In this document: one piece after another, positions 1 to 8,688 of the stretch
Layout: every line of letters begins with the position of its first letter
Position numbering within the stretch: position 1 is the stretch's first letter
Program-made: the position numbers and the translations under genes
From: DATAVB01 sp036267955
Lineage (GTDB): Bacteria > Actinomycetota > Actinomycetes > Mycobacteriales > QHCD01
Reading direction: 5' to 3'
NCBI GenBank assembly: GCA_036267955.1
Contig: DATAVB010000103.1
Span: 1 to 64,000, forward strand
DNA length: 64,000 nucleotides
The notes under the pieces: model-generated
The model's database searches: none
What the model was told of the DNA's origin: nothing
Seen by the model: only the letters and a program-made list of their open reading frames with translations

Positions 1-169
1 GCAGCCATTTGACGATCACGCTGGCCGGTACGCCATCGCCGCTCAGCCTGGCCCGCAGCACAAACCACGGTGTTATGTGGTCGATGCGGTCGATCCGGAC
101 CGCCGTGCCGTAGGCGGAGGTGAGCAGGTCTTCGATCCGAGCCGGGTCAGGAGCTCCAGGAATAGGCAC
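1..169 (-). CDS. Phosphotransferase-like protein, N-terminal part (cut by window edge)
   Basis: An open frame on the minus strand begins with GTG at 169 and is still open at base 1, so about 56 N-terminal residues are visible. The end of the visible part (a stretch reading PASVIVKWL) resembles the start of the N-lobe of aminoglycoside-phosphotransferase-like kinases, where a beta strand carries the ATP-binding lysine. The catalytic HxD loop would lie outside the window, so the family call is an inference. The gene lies 33 bp downstream of the P-loop kinase on the same strand and probably belongs to its operon. Confidence 0.5.
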   Translation of the reverse strand, partial: MPIPGAPDPARIEDLLTSAYGTAVRIDRIDHITPWFVLRARLSGDGVPASVIVKWL

Positions 170-202
170 GGCGCCCTACTCTGCCGCAACCGGCCGGAGG
201 AT

Positions 203-739
203 TCAATCCGTGCCCAACTGATCCCGCACCCACTCCGCCACCATCGGAACGTCGACCGGCCGGTCGGTTTGCACCCGCAGCAACGGGCCGACGTTCAGTG
301 GAACGTTCTGCTCACGCCATTTCGTCGGGCCCGCCTCGATCAGCGTCTGATCGGCATGCCCGGGGTGCCGGCTCGTTCCAGCTCGAGCCACGTAGCGCGC
401 GAACGCCACATCTGCCGGTATCTCACACCACACCTCGATAATCCGGGACACGCCCGCCGCCTGGCAGTCTTCGAGGAGGAGTGCGCGAAATTCCGGCCAC
501 CAGTTGCTTTCCAGCAGGACTGGGCCTCCCATTGACGGCACCAGTGACCACATCACCGCAATGCTGGCTCCGCCCAGCCTCTGCGACCAGGAACGGTCGC
601 CGACACCGAGCGAGTCGTACAGCGACTCCTTTATGGCGTCCTTGGATATCAACGGAAGTGCCAGCTCGGCTGCCAACGGTCGCGACAACGTTGATTTCCC
701 CGATCCGGGAATGCCGTTGACCAGCACCACGGCTCTCAC
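203..739 (-). CDS. P-loop kinase / AAA-type ATP-binding protein
   Basis: This 178-aa protein has a Walker A motif at its N-terminus (residues 9-16, GIPGSGKS). It resembles small-molecule kinases of the chloramphenicol-phosphotransferase/zeta-like P-loop group, which phosphorylate a hydroxyl group using ATP. The substrate cannot be told from sequence. The GTG start overlaps the TGA stop of the upstream amidohydrolase by 4 bp (GTGA), which suggests translational coupling. A phosphotransferase-like gene follows downstream. A similar pairing of small P-loop kinase and APH-like protein recurs near 57.1-58.3 kb. The P-loop fold is certain; the function is not. Confidence 0.75.
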   Translation of the reverse strand: MRAVVLVNGIPGSGKSTLSRPLAAELALPLISKDAIKESLYDSLGVGDRSWSQRLGGASIAVMWSLVPSMGGPVLLESNWWPEFRALLLEDCQAAGVSRIIEVWCEIPADVAFARYVARAGTSRHPGHADQTLIEAGPTKWREQNVPLNVGPLLRVQTDRPVDVPMVAEWVRDQLGTD

Positions 740-1803
740 CGCACGACCCGTCCCTTGAGCACGATCCGGCCCGGCTCGACGAGAGCAGCGAGGTCGGCCA
801 GCGGATCGGCGTCATAGACGACGAGATCGGCCGGCGCGCCCTCCTCGATGCCCGGCAGTCCGAGCCATTCGCGGGCCCGCCACGAGGCCGCTCCCAGAGC
901 ATCCACAGTGGACATTCCGGCGAGTGCCAGCTCCCTTACCTCGTCGACCACCCGGCCATGTTCCAGCAGGCTGCCGGCATCAGTGCCGGCGTAAATCGGC
1001 ACTCCGGCCTCGTACGCCGCCCGCATCCGATCCCGAGAGCTCGCGTGCAGCCGGCGCATCCGCGATGCGTACACCGGGAATTTCGCCGCGCCATCGGCGA
1101 TGTCGGGGAAATTGTCGATATTGATCAGGGTCGGCACCAACGCCGTGCCGTGTTCCGCCATCAGCCCGATCAGATCCTCGGTGAGACCGGTACCGTGTTC
1201 GATCGAGTCCACGCCGGCGGCGAGCAGGCCCGGCAACGCCTCCTCGCCGAAGGTGTGTACGGCGACCCGGGCGCCGGCCGCGTGGGCGCGGCGGACCGCC
1301 TCGACCACGGTCTCGTGTGGCCATTCCGGCGCCAGATCCCCGACCGTACGGTCGATCCAGTCCCCCACGATCTTGACCCAGCCGTCCCCGGCGGCCGCCT
1401 GGCGGGCAACCTCGTCGGGCAGGTCCGCCGGCTCGAGCTCGATCGCCAGATCCCTGATATAGCGCCCGGTCCGAGCCAGATGCCGGCCGGCCCGGATCAG
1501 CCTGGGCGCATCCTCCACGTCGTCGAGCCAGCGGGTGTCGACCGGCGAACCGGCGTCCCGCAGCAGCAACGCACCGGCGTCCCGGTCGGCGTACGCCTGC
1601 CGGCGCTGACCGTCCCGGTCGGCGTGCCCGGCCGGGCTGAGCCCGACATGGCAGTGCGCGTCGACCAGGCCCGGCACGATCCACCCGGACCGGGTCACCG
1701 TCTCGGCGCCGGCCACCCGCTCGAACGTGATCCGGCCGTCGACCACCCACAGGTCGCGGTGCTCACCCTCCGGCAGAACGACGCCGGCGAGGTGCAGGCT
1801 CAC
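736..1803 (-). CDS. Amidohydrolase family protein
   Basis: A 355-aa metal-dependent hydrolase of the amidohydrolase (imidazolonepropionase/prolidase-like) superfamily. Visible hallmarks are the HCH metal motif in VPGLVDAHCHVG (around residue 50), a central VHTFGEEA segment with a metal-ligand histidine, SIEHGTGL (second histidine) and the late YAGTDAG aspartate motif. The C-terminus has the usual small beta-domain ending with an APADLVVYDADPL segment. The substrate is unknown; cyclic amides, ureides or deaminated bases are typical. The GTG start overlaps the ffh stop by 4 bp and the stop overlaps the next gene by 4 bp, so the three genes are probably translated from one mRNA. Confidence 0.85.
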   Translation of the reverse strand: MSLHLAGVVLPEGEHRDLWVVDGRITFERVAGAETVTRSGWIVPGLVDAHCHVGLSPAGHADRDGQRRQAYADRDAGALLLRDAGSPVDTRWLDDVEDAPRLIRAGRHLARTGRYIRDLAIELEPADLPDEVARQAAAGDGWVKIVGDWIDRTVGDLAPEWPHETVVEAVRRAHAAGARVAVHTFGEEALPGLLAAGVDSIEHGTGLTEDLIGLMAEHGTALVPTLINIDNFPDIADGAAKFPVYASRMRRLHASSRDRMRAAYEAGVPIYAGTDAGSLLEHGRVVDEVRELALAGMSTVDALGAASWRAREWLGLPGIEEGAPADLVVYDADPLADLAALVEPGRIVLKGRVVR

Positions 1804-3368
1804 TTCTTCGGGAACTTCAGCTTCGTCAAATCAGGCAGATTGGTGCCCGGCGGGATCTGTGGCATTCCCTTGGGCATTCCGCCCGGCGGCATCCCCGGAA
1901 ATCCACCTGGCATTCTCGGCGGAGTCGCACCACCGCGAACGGCCTTGCCACCGCCCTTTTTGCCTTTCTTGCCCTTCGATTTCTTCGACTTCTGCCGCAT
2001 TCCGGGCAGGCCCATTCCACCGGCCATCTGGGCCATCATCTTGCGGGCCTCGAAGAACCGGTCCACCAGCTGATTGACCTCGAAGACCGCAACGCCCGAG
2101 CCGCTGGCGATCCGGGCTCGCCGCGACCCATTGATGATCTTCGGGTTGGTGCGTTCGGCCTGGGTCATCGAGCGGATGATCGCCGCCGTGCGGTCCAGGT
2201 CGCTGTCGTCGACCTGATCGAGCTGATCCTTCATCTGGCCCATGCCGGGCAGCATGCCGAGGATGTTGGAGATCGGGCCCATCTTCTTGATGGCCATCAT
2301 CTGCTCGAGAAAGTCCTCGAGGGTGAAGTCCGTGCCGGAGGTGATCTTGCCGGCCATCTTCTCGGCCTGATCAGCGTCGAAGCTCGCCTCAGCCTGCTCG
2401 ATGAGGGTGAGGACGTCACCCATCCCGAGAATGCGCGAGGCCATCCGCTCGGGGTGGAAGACGTCGAAGTCGGTGAGCTTCTCACCGGTGGAAGCGAACA
2501 TGATCGGCTGCCCGGTCACGTACCGCACCGACAACGCCGCGCCACCGCGGGCGTCACCGTCGAGCTTGCTCAGCACCACACCGCTGAAGCCGACGCCGTC
2601 GCGGAATGCCTCGGCCGTCGTCACCGCGTCCTGGCCGATCATCGCGTCGACCACGAACAGCGTCTCGTCCGGGTTGACGGCGTCGCGGATCGCGGCGGCC
2701 TGCTGCATCATGTCCGCGTCGATGCCCAACCGGCCGGCGGTGTCGACGATCACGACGTCGTACTGCCGCCGGCGCGCCTCCTCGATACTGGCGCGCGCCA
2801 CCTCGACCGGGTCACCGGCCGCGCTGTCCCCGCTGGCTCCGCTCCCGAGTCGCTCCGCGTCCCCAGCCTCCGACGCACCGGGATGCGGCGCGTAGACCTC
2901 GACGCCAGCCTGCTGGCCGACCACCTGCAGCTGGGTGACCGCGTTGGGTCGCTGCAGGTCGGCCGCCACCAGCATCGGCGTGTGGCCCTGACCCTTCAGC
3001 CAGCGACCGAGCTTGCCGGCCAGCGTGGTCTTGCCGGCGCCCTGCAGACCGGCGAGCAGGATCACGGTCGGCGGCGTCTTGGCGAACTGGACCCGGCGGG
3101 TCTCCCCGCCGAGGATGCCGACCAACTCCTCGTTGACGATCTTGATGACCTGCTGCGCCGGGTTGAGGGCCTGGGAGACCTCCGACCCCGAGGCCCGTTC
3201 CTTCACCGCGCCGATGAACGCCCGGACCGCCGGGAGCGCCACATCGGCCTCCAGCAGGGCGATCCTGATCTCCCGGCAGGTGGCGTCGATATCCGCCTCA
3301 GAAAGCCGTCCCTTGCCACGCAGGGACGTGAAGACCTTGTCGAGCCGTTCTGCGAGGGTGTCGAACAC
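1800..3368 (-). CDS. ffh: Signal recognition particle protein Ffh (SRP54)
   Basis: A 522-aa GTPase that binds the SRP RNA and signal sequences of nascent membrane proteins and docks with FtsY. The N domain occupies residues 1-90. The G domain shows GLQGAGKTT (107-115), DTAGR and SKLDGDARGG. A methionine-rich M domain follows with the segment MLPGMGQMKDQLDQVDDSDL. The C-terminal tail is rich in Lys and then Gly/Pro/Met. An extra stretch of roughly 20 residues (about 165-184, rich in Gly, Ser, Ala and Asp) sits in the G domain before the GDPVEVAR segment, where many Ffh proteins have only a few residues. The start is GTG. The receptor gene ftsY is in the same window. Confidence 0.97.
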   Translation of the reverse strand: MFDTLAERLDKVFTSLRGKGRLSEADIDATCREIRIALLEADVALPAVRAFIGAVKERASGSEVSQALNPAQQVIKIVNEELVGILGGETRRVQFAKTPPTVILLAGLQGAGKTTLAGKLGRWLKGQGHTPMLVAADLQRPNAVTQLQVVGQQAGVEVYAPHPGASEAGDAERLGSGASGDSAAGDPVEVARASIEEARRRQYDVVIVDTAGRLGIDADMMQQAAAIRDAVNPDETLFVVDAMIGQDAVTTAEAFRDGVGFSGVVLSKLDGDARGGAALSVRYVTGQPIMFASTGEKLTDFDVFHPERMASRILGMGDVLTLIEQAEASFDADQAEKMAGKITSGTDFTLEDFLEQMMAIKKMGPISNILGMLPGMGQMKDQLDQVDDSDLDRTAAIIRSMTQAERTNPKIINGSRRARIASGSGVAVFEVNQLVDRFFEARKMMAQMAGGMGLPGMRQKSKKSKGKKGKKGGGKAVRGGATPPRMPGGFPGMPPGGMPKGMPQIPPGTNLPDLTKLKFPKK

Positions 3369-3562
3369 GGCGCAGTCTCATCCTCGTCTCAGATACATCG
3401 GTTCACATACATCGGTCGGACCGACACCACACTAGTTGGCACGGCGCGTGCTGGCACGGATGGCACCGGCTGGCACGTGTCGGGCGCTACGGTCGTTGAC
3501 AAGACCGAGGCGATGCGCAGCGTCGGAACCGGCGCCGCGTACGCCAGAACGGTGGCGAGACG
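3369..3562. promoter_or_regulatory. Divergent intergenic region with short direct repeats
   Basis: This interval separates ffh (minus) from a membrane-protein gene (plus), so it should carry both promoters. ATACATCGGT occurs twice (3393-3402 and 3407-3416). TGGCAC occurs four times within 40 bp (from 3437, 3452, 3461 and 3471). A TTGACA hexamer lies at 3496-3501, but no good -10 box follows at the expected distance. The repeats may be protein-binding sites; no regulator can be named. Confidence 0.35.
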
Positions 3563-4423
3563 ATGGCACTGACCTCCGCGCGGCGGCGCGCGCTGCAGCG
3601 GATGCTGCTGGCGCTGGCCGGCGTACTCATCCTGGTGTTGATCGGAGTGCTCGGCGCGAACCACGGCTCCAGCACCGCGATCGCCGGCGTACTGGCCGGC
3701 GGCGTCGCACTCTGCCTGCTCGCCGCTGCCCTGCTGCCCAGCGACACCCCGAAGCTGCGACCGCCGAGTGCCACCCCCGAGGCCGGTTACGCCAGCACCG
3801 CTGGGCTGTCGGTACGGGGCCCCGGCTACTACGGCGGTGGCGGGCTCAACATCGGCGCCCAGCACGATCAGCGAATGCAGGCCATCGCCCGCGAGGCCGG
3901 CTGGACCTACCGGCGCACCGACCCGGGCAGCACCGATGCGCTGCTGCGACCGCCGCTGGCCAAGGGCGCCGACGTGTACGACGTGGTCTCCGGCGAGGTC
4001 GACGGGGTGTCGTTCACCGCCTTCTCCTACGGGGTGCGGATCGGGCCCGGCCGACCACCGGTCTACCGGGTGATCGCGATCCGCCTGCCGGCTGCGGTGC
4101 CGCGCATCGCGGTTGGCCCGGAACGGCTGCTGCGCCCGGTGGCGCCGATGATCGGGCTGCCGGACGTCGACATCGAGAGTGAGGCGTTCAACCGCCGGTT
4201 CAAGGTGCTCAGCGCCGACCGGCGCTTCGCGGTGGCCCTGCTGACGCCGCGCACCGTCGAGCTGATGATGACCAGCGAGCCGTTCTGCTGGCGGATCGAC
4301 GACGATCTGCTGGTGTCGTGGGACGAGTCACTGGTCGAGGCGGACGCGCTCCCGGATCGGATCCGGCAGGTGGCGGCAATCGTCGGCTACGCCCCCGCGT
4401 TCGTGTGGGAACCCGAATCGTGA
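3563..4423 (+). CDS. DUF3137-like membrane protein
   Basis: This 286-aa protein has two predicted membrane helices near its N-terminus (about residues 15-32 and 39-58), a Gly/Tyr-rich linker and a cytoplasmic alpha/beta domain of about 190 residues. The domain contains segments such as GEVDGVSFTAFSYGVR and ends with a DESLVEADALPDRIRQVAAIVG helix. This layout matches uncharacterised actinobacterial DUF3137-type proteins; the match is from memory of the pattern only. Its stop overlaps the start of the HIT gene by 4 bp, so the two genes are likely cotranscribed. Function unknown. Confidence 0.7.
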   Translation: MALTSARRRALQRMLLALAGVLILVLIGVLGANHGSSTAIAGVLAGGVALCLLAAALLPSDTPKLRPPSATPEAGYASTAGLSVRGPGYYGGGGLNIGAQHDQRMQAIAREAGWTYRRTDPGSTDALLRPPLAKGADVYDVVSGEVDGVSFTAFSYGVRIGPGRPPVYRVIAIRLPAAVPRIAVGPERLLRPVAPMIGLPDVDIESEAFNRRFKVLSADRRFAVALLTPRTVELMMTSEPFCWRIDDDLLVSWDESLVEADALPDRIRQVAAIVGYAPAFVWEPES

Positions 4424-4836
4424 GTTGCGTCTTCTGCGAGATCGCCGCCGGCCGGGCCGAGGCCAGCGTCGTCCACGCCGACGACCAGTTGCTCGCCTTC
4501 CTGGATATTTCGCCGGTGACACCCGGTCACACGGTGGTCGTGCCACGCCGGCATGCCACCGACCTGGCCGAGTTGGACCCGGACACCGGCGGGGCACTGT
4601 TCCGGACCGGACAACGGATCGCGCTGGCGCTGCGGCGGTCTGGCCTGCGCTGCGAGGGCGTCAATCTATTCCTGGCCGACGGAGTCGCCGCCGGCCAGGA
4701 GGTCTTCCACGTGCACCTGCATGTGCTGCCCCGGTTCGCCGGCGACGGCTTCCGCGTCACCTCCGACGGGCAGGCGCCGAAACGTTCAGCGCTGGACCGG
4801 ACAGCGGCCGCCATCACTGCCGCACTCACCCACTGA
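4420..4836 (+). CDS. HIT-family nucleotide hydrolase
   Basis: A 138-aa histidine-triad protein. It starts CVFCEIAAGRAEAS, typical of Hint-type proteins with a Cys-x-x-Cys pair, and carries the catalytic triad HVHLHVLPRF near residue 104. Family members hydrolyse phosphoramidate or dinucleoside polyphosphate bonds to release AMP. The GTG start at 4420 overlaps the upstream stop (GTGA) and matches the family's usual N-terminus; the same frame is open further upstream, but that extension lies inside the preceding gene and does not look like protein of this family. Confidence 0.92.
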   Translation: MSCVFCEIAAGRAEASVVHADDQLLAFLDISPVTPGHTVVVPRRHATDLAELDPDTGGALFRTGQRIALALRRSGLRCEGVNLFLADGVAAGQEVFHVHLHVLPRFAGDGFRVTSDGQAPKRSALDRTAAAITAALTH

Positions 4837-4938
4837 CTCACCGCTATCGGCTGCGCTGAGCCCGCCTGACAAGACGGATGCCGCACAGTCACAGTGGGCG
4901 CCGCCCGCCCCGGCCCGCGTCCCCGCCGCGGCAACTGG

Positions 4939-4990
4939 TGATCGTGAGTGGATTTGGTACCTCCACGGGTATCAAATCCACTCACGATCA
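4939..4990. repeat. Intergenic hairpin, family variant A, copy 1
   Basis: Inverted repeat with 18-bp perfect arms: TGATCGTGAGTGGATTTG at 4939-4956 and its complement at 4973-4990, separated by 16 bp that can pair partly (GGTACC against GGGTAT). The right arm is followed by ATG and a run of A. The same arm sequence recurs at 40.2 kb. The copy lies between two plus-strand genes (HIT hydrolase and the metallo-beta-lactamase-fold gene). The A-run after the stem is the opposite of the T-run expected for an intrinsic terminator on this strand. Confidence 0.85.
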
Positions 4991-5150
4991 TGAAAAAACA
5001 CGCCGGACGCACTCCACGCGGACCGGAGCACTCATCGCACACAGACCCTCGGAGCATCTACCACCTACGTCGTGCACATCCAGAGACAAACCCGCTTCGG
5101 CGACGTCGACGCACGGCCACCGTCTGGCCCCCGTGCTCATGGGCGGCGTT

Positions 5151-5174
5151 ACCGAAATCGGGGCCGGTTTCGGT
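5151..5174. repeat. Short inverted repeat upstream of the metallo-beta-lactamase-fold gene
   Basis: ACCGAAA at 5151-5157 and TTTCGGT at 5168-5174 form a 7-bp stem with a 10-nt loop, about 100 bp upstream of the next start codon. It could be an operator or a weak mRNA hairpin. The remaining non-coding sequence between 4991 and 5271 shows nothing else that I can support. Confidence 0.3.
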
Positions 5175-5271
5175 CAGGCATAAAGCACAGCGGCAATTCC
5201 GCGCACATCTAGACTCGTCATTATCCAGGCCAATTTCCCGGCCAACGTGTTCGCAGAACCGGAAGAAGGCG

Positions 5272-6078
5272 ATGAAATTGGCGAAGCCAACTGTCGAAAC
5301 CCTGCTCGAGGGCCACCGGTTGGGCACCGATCAGGGCTCCGTCGCATTCTGTGCGATCAACCTGATCGAGGGCCTGGACGAACACGGCGCGACGAAACGG
5401 ATTCTCGTGGACACCGGCCACGTCGGGCGGCGGACCGACCTGGACGCGGCCTTGAAACGCCGAGGACTCGAGCGGGACGATATCGACACGGTCGTCTGCA
5501 CCCACGCGCATTGGGACCATATCGAGAACCTGGATATCTTCGGTCGGGCCGATATCGTTCTGCACCAGAACGAGCGCCGGTATATCCGCCGGCCGCACAA
5601 GAATGATTTCGCCTGTCCGGAATGGATCGACGCCGTCTTCGAACGGTACGACCACCGGATCCGCGAGGTCGAGGAAGGCGTCCGGCTCATCCCGGGCGTC
5701 GAGATCGTCGACGCCCCAGGGCATTCCGCCGGCACGATCGCCGTCTCGGTGGCCGGCCACGAGGGTACGTCGGTGATCACCGGTGATTCCATCCAGAACA
5801 GCACGGTCGCTCGCGAGGGCCGGAATGCATTGGTCTTCTGGAACGATCGACTCGCCGCCCGCACGATCGACAAACTGCTCACCCTCGGCGACGTCATCTA
5901 CCCGGGACACGACCAGCCGTTCCGGATCGCACCAGACGGCAAGGTGGAATACGTGCACGAATTCCAGCTCGCCCTCAGCGGCGTTTCCCGCGACCAGCCC
6001 GGGCTGACCTTTGCCCCCGACACCGGATTTCACCAGACGATAATGCCGGGAATCGAGGACCAGCGCCTGCCGGACTGA
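5272..6078 (+). CDS. Metallo-beta-lactamase-fold hydrolase
   Basis: A 268-aa protein of the MBL superfamily, lactonase-like. The metal motif THAHWDH (HxHxDH) is near residue 80, APGHSAG supplies the next histidine, TGDS the bridging aspartate and YPGHD the last histidine, so the active site looks complete. The ATG at 5272 is preceded by GGAAG at suitable spacing; an in-frame extension reaching back to 4948 would run through the hairpin element and lacks family similarity, so it was dropped. Likely a cytoplasmic hydrolase of lactones or thioesters; the substrate is unknown. Confidence 0.88.
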   Translation: MKLAKPTVETLLEGHRLGTDQGSVAFCAINLIEGLDEHGATKRILVDTGHVGRRTDLDAALKRRGLERDDIDTVVCTHAHWDHIENLDIFGRADIVLHQNERRYIRRPHKNDFACPEWIDAVFERYDHRIREVEEGVRLIPGVEIVDAPGHSAGTIAVSVAGHEGTSVITGDSIQNSTVAREGRNALVFWNDRLAARTIDKLLTLGDVIYPGHDQPFRIAPDGKVEYVHEFQLALSGVSRDQPGLTFAPDTGFHQTIMPGIEDQRLPD

Positions 6079-6080
6079 CG

Positions 6081-8369
6081 TCAGACCGCGGCCGACAGCA
6101 GGGCGGCGGTGATCGACTCCCGCTGCGCCGCCGAAACGATCGGCTGGCCACCAGATCGTACGTAAAAGGCGTCGACCACCGCGCTACCCAGCGTGCTGAT
6201 CCGGGCCGCCCGCACCTCGACGCCAGCGTTCTCCAGGGCACGTGCCACCCTGTGCAGCAGGCCGATCGCGTTGCCGGCCCGCAGTTCGACGATCGTCGCG
6301 CCGGTCGCCTCGTCGTCGAACCAGAGCACCTGGGATGCGCTGGCGCCGGCCGGATTGCTCCGCTCCAGCGAATCGAGCCGCTGCTGCAAACCCACCGGAT
6401 CGGGCAGGAACCGCAGCAGATCGGCCCGCAATCGCTCCGGGTCCGGTGGCCGGCCGAATTTCGGCTGCACGGTGAAGACCGCCACCGGCACCCCACTGTC
6501 CACTGTGGCCCGGACGACCGTGGTCTGCACAACCGTCGTCTGCACAACTGTGGTCTGCACAACTGTGGCCTGAACGACGTCGAGCCGGTGCAGCGCGAAA
6601 ACCCCGGCCGCCTGGCTCAGCGCCGCGCCACCGACCGTGACCTCGCTGCCCCGCACCAGCACGTCACCGGTCTCGGCCAGTTCACGTTGATCCGCGGTGA
6701 TCTGCGGCGGCGGCGCCGGGGTCGCACCGGCCAGGGCCCGTCGGGTGCGGGCGACCAGATCGGCCACCAGGCCAGCCTTCCAACGATTCCAGGCCGCCGG
6801 CCCGGTCGCCTGGCCGTCGGCGATCGCCAGTACCGCGAGAATGTCCAACAGCGGCCGGGAGCCACCCAGCGCGTCGCACACCAGCGCCACCGTGGCCGGA
6901 TCGTCGAGATCCCGCCGGGTCGCCGTGTCGGGCAGCAGCAGGTGATGCCGGACCGCCGCAACCACGAGCGCCACGTCGTCGTCCGGCAGTCCCAACCGCC
7001 GCAACAACGGCTCGGCCACCACCGCGCCGAGCTCGCTGTGATCGCCGCCGCGGCCCTTGCCGATGTCGTGCAGCAGCGCCGCCAGGAGCAATAGGTCGGG
7101 GCGGTCCACCTCACGCACCAACTCCGCCGCGTCCACCACCGTCTCGACAAGATGCCGGTCCACGGTGAAACGGTGCACTGGGTCGCGCTGCGGCAGACAC
7201 CGGACGTGCTCCCATTCCGGGAACAGCTCGGCCCACAGACCGGTCCGGTCCAGCATCTCCACCACCGGCACCATCGGACGGCCGGTTTCCAGCAGGGCGA
7301 TCAACGCCTGCCGCGCCGGCTCCGGCCATGGCGTGGGCATTTCCGCACCGGCGAAGGAGCGGACGGTGTACGGCGTGACCGGCAGTCCCGAGGTCGCTGA
7401 AGCCGTCGCCAATCGCAGCAGCAGCCCGGGATCCGAGCCCGGCCGGGTGTCCCGGGCGAGCGTCACCTCGCCGCCGTGCGCGACGACACCGTCGGCGAGC
7501 GGGCGGCGCTGCACCCGACCGCGGCGCGGTGCCGTCTCGATCCGCCGCCGTGCGTTCTCCCAGGCGAAAGCGATCGTCCGGCCGGCGTCGGACACCGCCC
7601 GCAGCAGATCGTCCGCATCCGCCCTTCCGAGTGTCTCGGCGATGGCCGGTTGTTCCTGCTGTACGAGCCGATCCAGGGAGCGGCCGGCGCGATGGTGCAG
7701 CTCCCCGCGAACGTCCAGCAGCAGACCCTGGGCGGCCGCCACGGCGGGCCCGCCGGTGTCGGTGAGCTGAGCGACGGCGAGTCCGTGCAATGCCTGTAAT
7801 TCCCGCAGTCCACCAAACGCGTTCTTGACATCCGGTTCGAGCAGGAACGCGAGCTCGCCGAACCGCTCCAACCGTTCGGCCGCGGCGGTGACCAACTCAC
7901 CGAGCCGGCGGCTGGCCGTCCGCCGCCACAGCGCGCGGACCCGGGTCCGCAGGTCCAGCCCCAGCTCGAGATCGCCCGCGATCGGGCGGGCCGCGATCAG
8001 GCCCATCGCGACGGCGAGGTCCTGCTCGGCCATCCGCATTCCCTCGGCGATGGTGCGCACCGAATGGTCGACCGAGATGCCTGAATCCCACAGCGGATAC
8101 CAGACCTCGTCGGCGATCTTGGAGATCGCCGAAATTCCACTGTGGACAATGACGAGATCGATGTCGCCGTACGGCGTGGGCTCGCCTCGGGCGAGACTGC
8201 CGACCGCAATCAGGGCCACGCCCTCGACCGGTGGCAGCAGCCGGGCCAGCTCGCGATCGTAGAACTCCGTCAACGCCCGCCTGCGCTCCGCACCGGTGAG
8301 CGCCGGGCGCGATGCAATCGCATCACGCCCGGCGCGCAGACCGGCTGACTCAGAGCGCGTCGCGGTCAC
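6081..8369 (-). CDS. glnD: Bifunctional uridylyltransferase/uridylyl-removing enzyme GlnD
   Basis: The nitrogen sensor that modifies and de-modifies PII (in actinobacteria probably adenylylation). The nucleotidyltransferase domain has GSLARGEPTPYGDIDLV near its N-terminus; the HD domain has LLHDIGKGRGGDHSE in the middle; an ACT domain is at the C-terminus (ending around PIVSAAQRESITAALLSA). The chosen GTG start gives 762 aa and overlaps the end of glnB by 20 bp; the frame stays open upstream only inside glnB. Between the HD and ACT domains (about residues 597-621) a 15-bp unit is repeated about five times and encodes VVQTT repeats, apparently an expandable linker. It is the last gene of amt-glnB-glnD. 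Confidence 0.93.
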   Translation of the reverse strand: MTATRSESAGLRAGRDAIASRPALTGAERRRALTEFYDRELARLLPPVEGVALIAVGSLARGEPTPYGDIDLVIVHSGISAISKIADEVWYPLWDSGISVDHSVRTIAEGMRMAEQDLAVAMGLIAARPIAGDLELGLDLRTRVRALWRRTASRRLGELVTAAAERLERFGELAFLLEPDVKNAFGGLRELQALHGLAVAQLTDTGGPAVAAAQGLLLDVRGELHHRAGRSLDRLVQQEQPAIAETLGRADADDLLRAVSDAGRTIAFAWENARRRIETAPRRGRVQRRPLADGVVAHGGEVTLARDTRPGSDPGLLLRLATASATSGLPVTPYTVRSFAGAEMPTPWPEPARQALIALLETGRPMVPVVEMLDRTGLWAELFPEWEHVRCLPQRDPVHRFTVDRHLVETVVDAAELVREVDRPDLLLLAALLHDIGKGRGGDHSELGAVVAEPLLRRLGLPDDDVALVVAAVRHHLLLPDTATRRDLDDPATVALVCDALGGSRPLLDILAVLAIADGQATGPAAWNRWKAGLVADLVARTRRALAGATPAPPPQITADQRELAETGDVLVRGSEVTVGGAALSQAAGVFALHRLDVVQATVVQTTVVQTTVVQTTVVRATVDSGVPVAVFTVQPKFGRPPDPERLRADLLRFLPDPVGLQQRLDSLERSNPAGASASQVLWFDDEATGATIVELRAGNAIGLLHRVARALENAGVEVRAARISTLGSAVVDAFYVRSGGQPIVSAAQRESITAALLSAAV
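6505..6579. repeat. Tandem 15-bp repeat within glnD
   Basis: Five adjacent 15-bp units, the clearest being GTGGTCTGCACAACT at 6550-6564, with the outer units diverged. Read on the minus strand they encode VVQTT/VVQAT pentapeptides between the HD and ACT domains. The period is a multiple of three, so copy-number change would not shift the frame. Confidence 0.85.
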
Positions 8370-8688
8370 GCTCTCCGGTCCGTACCCGCAGCAAGGCGTC
8401 CACCGACACGGCCCAAACCTTCCCGTCCCCGATCGATCCGGTCCGGGCCGCCTTGGCCACCGAGGCGACAACGTCCTCTGCGTCCAGGTCATCCACCAGG
8501 ATCTCGAGCTTCAGCTTGGGCACGAGGTCGACCTGGTATTCCGCTCCCCGGTAGACCTCGGTGTGCCCCTTCTGCCGGCCGAATCCCTGCACCTCGGTGA
8601 CCGTCATTCCGGCCACCCCCAGTGATTCCAGCGCCGCCCGCACATCGTCGAGCTTGAACGGCTTGATGATTGCCGTCACCAGTTTCAT
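8350..8688 (-). CDS. glnB: Nitrogen regulatory protein PII
   Basis: A 112-aa trimeric PII signal protein that binds ATP/ADP and 2-oxoglutarate and controls ammonium uptake. The N-terminus MKLVTAIIKPFKLDDVR is canonical. The T-loop shows FGRQKGHTEVYRGAEY, including the conserved tyrosine that is modified by GlnD. The signature GDGKVWAVSVDALLRVRTGE follows. It starts with ATG inside the stop region of amt (ATGA overlap) and ends overlapping the start of glnD, so amt-glnB-glnD is a tight operon. The amt linkage means the protein is often named GlnK. Confidence 0.97.
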   Translation of the reverse strand: MKLVTAIIKPFKLDDVRAALESLGVAGMTVTEVQGFGRQKGHTEVYRGAEYQVDLVPKLKLEILVDDLDAEDVVASVAKAARTGSIGDGKVWAVSVDALLRVRTGERDRDAL

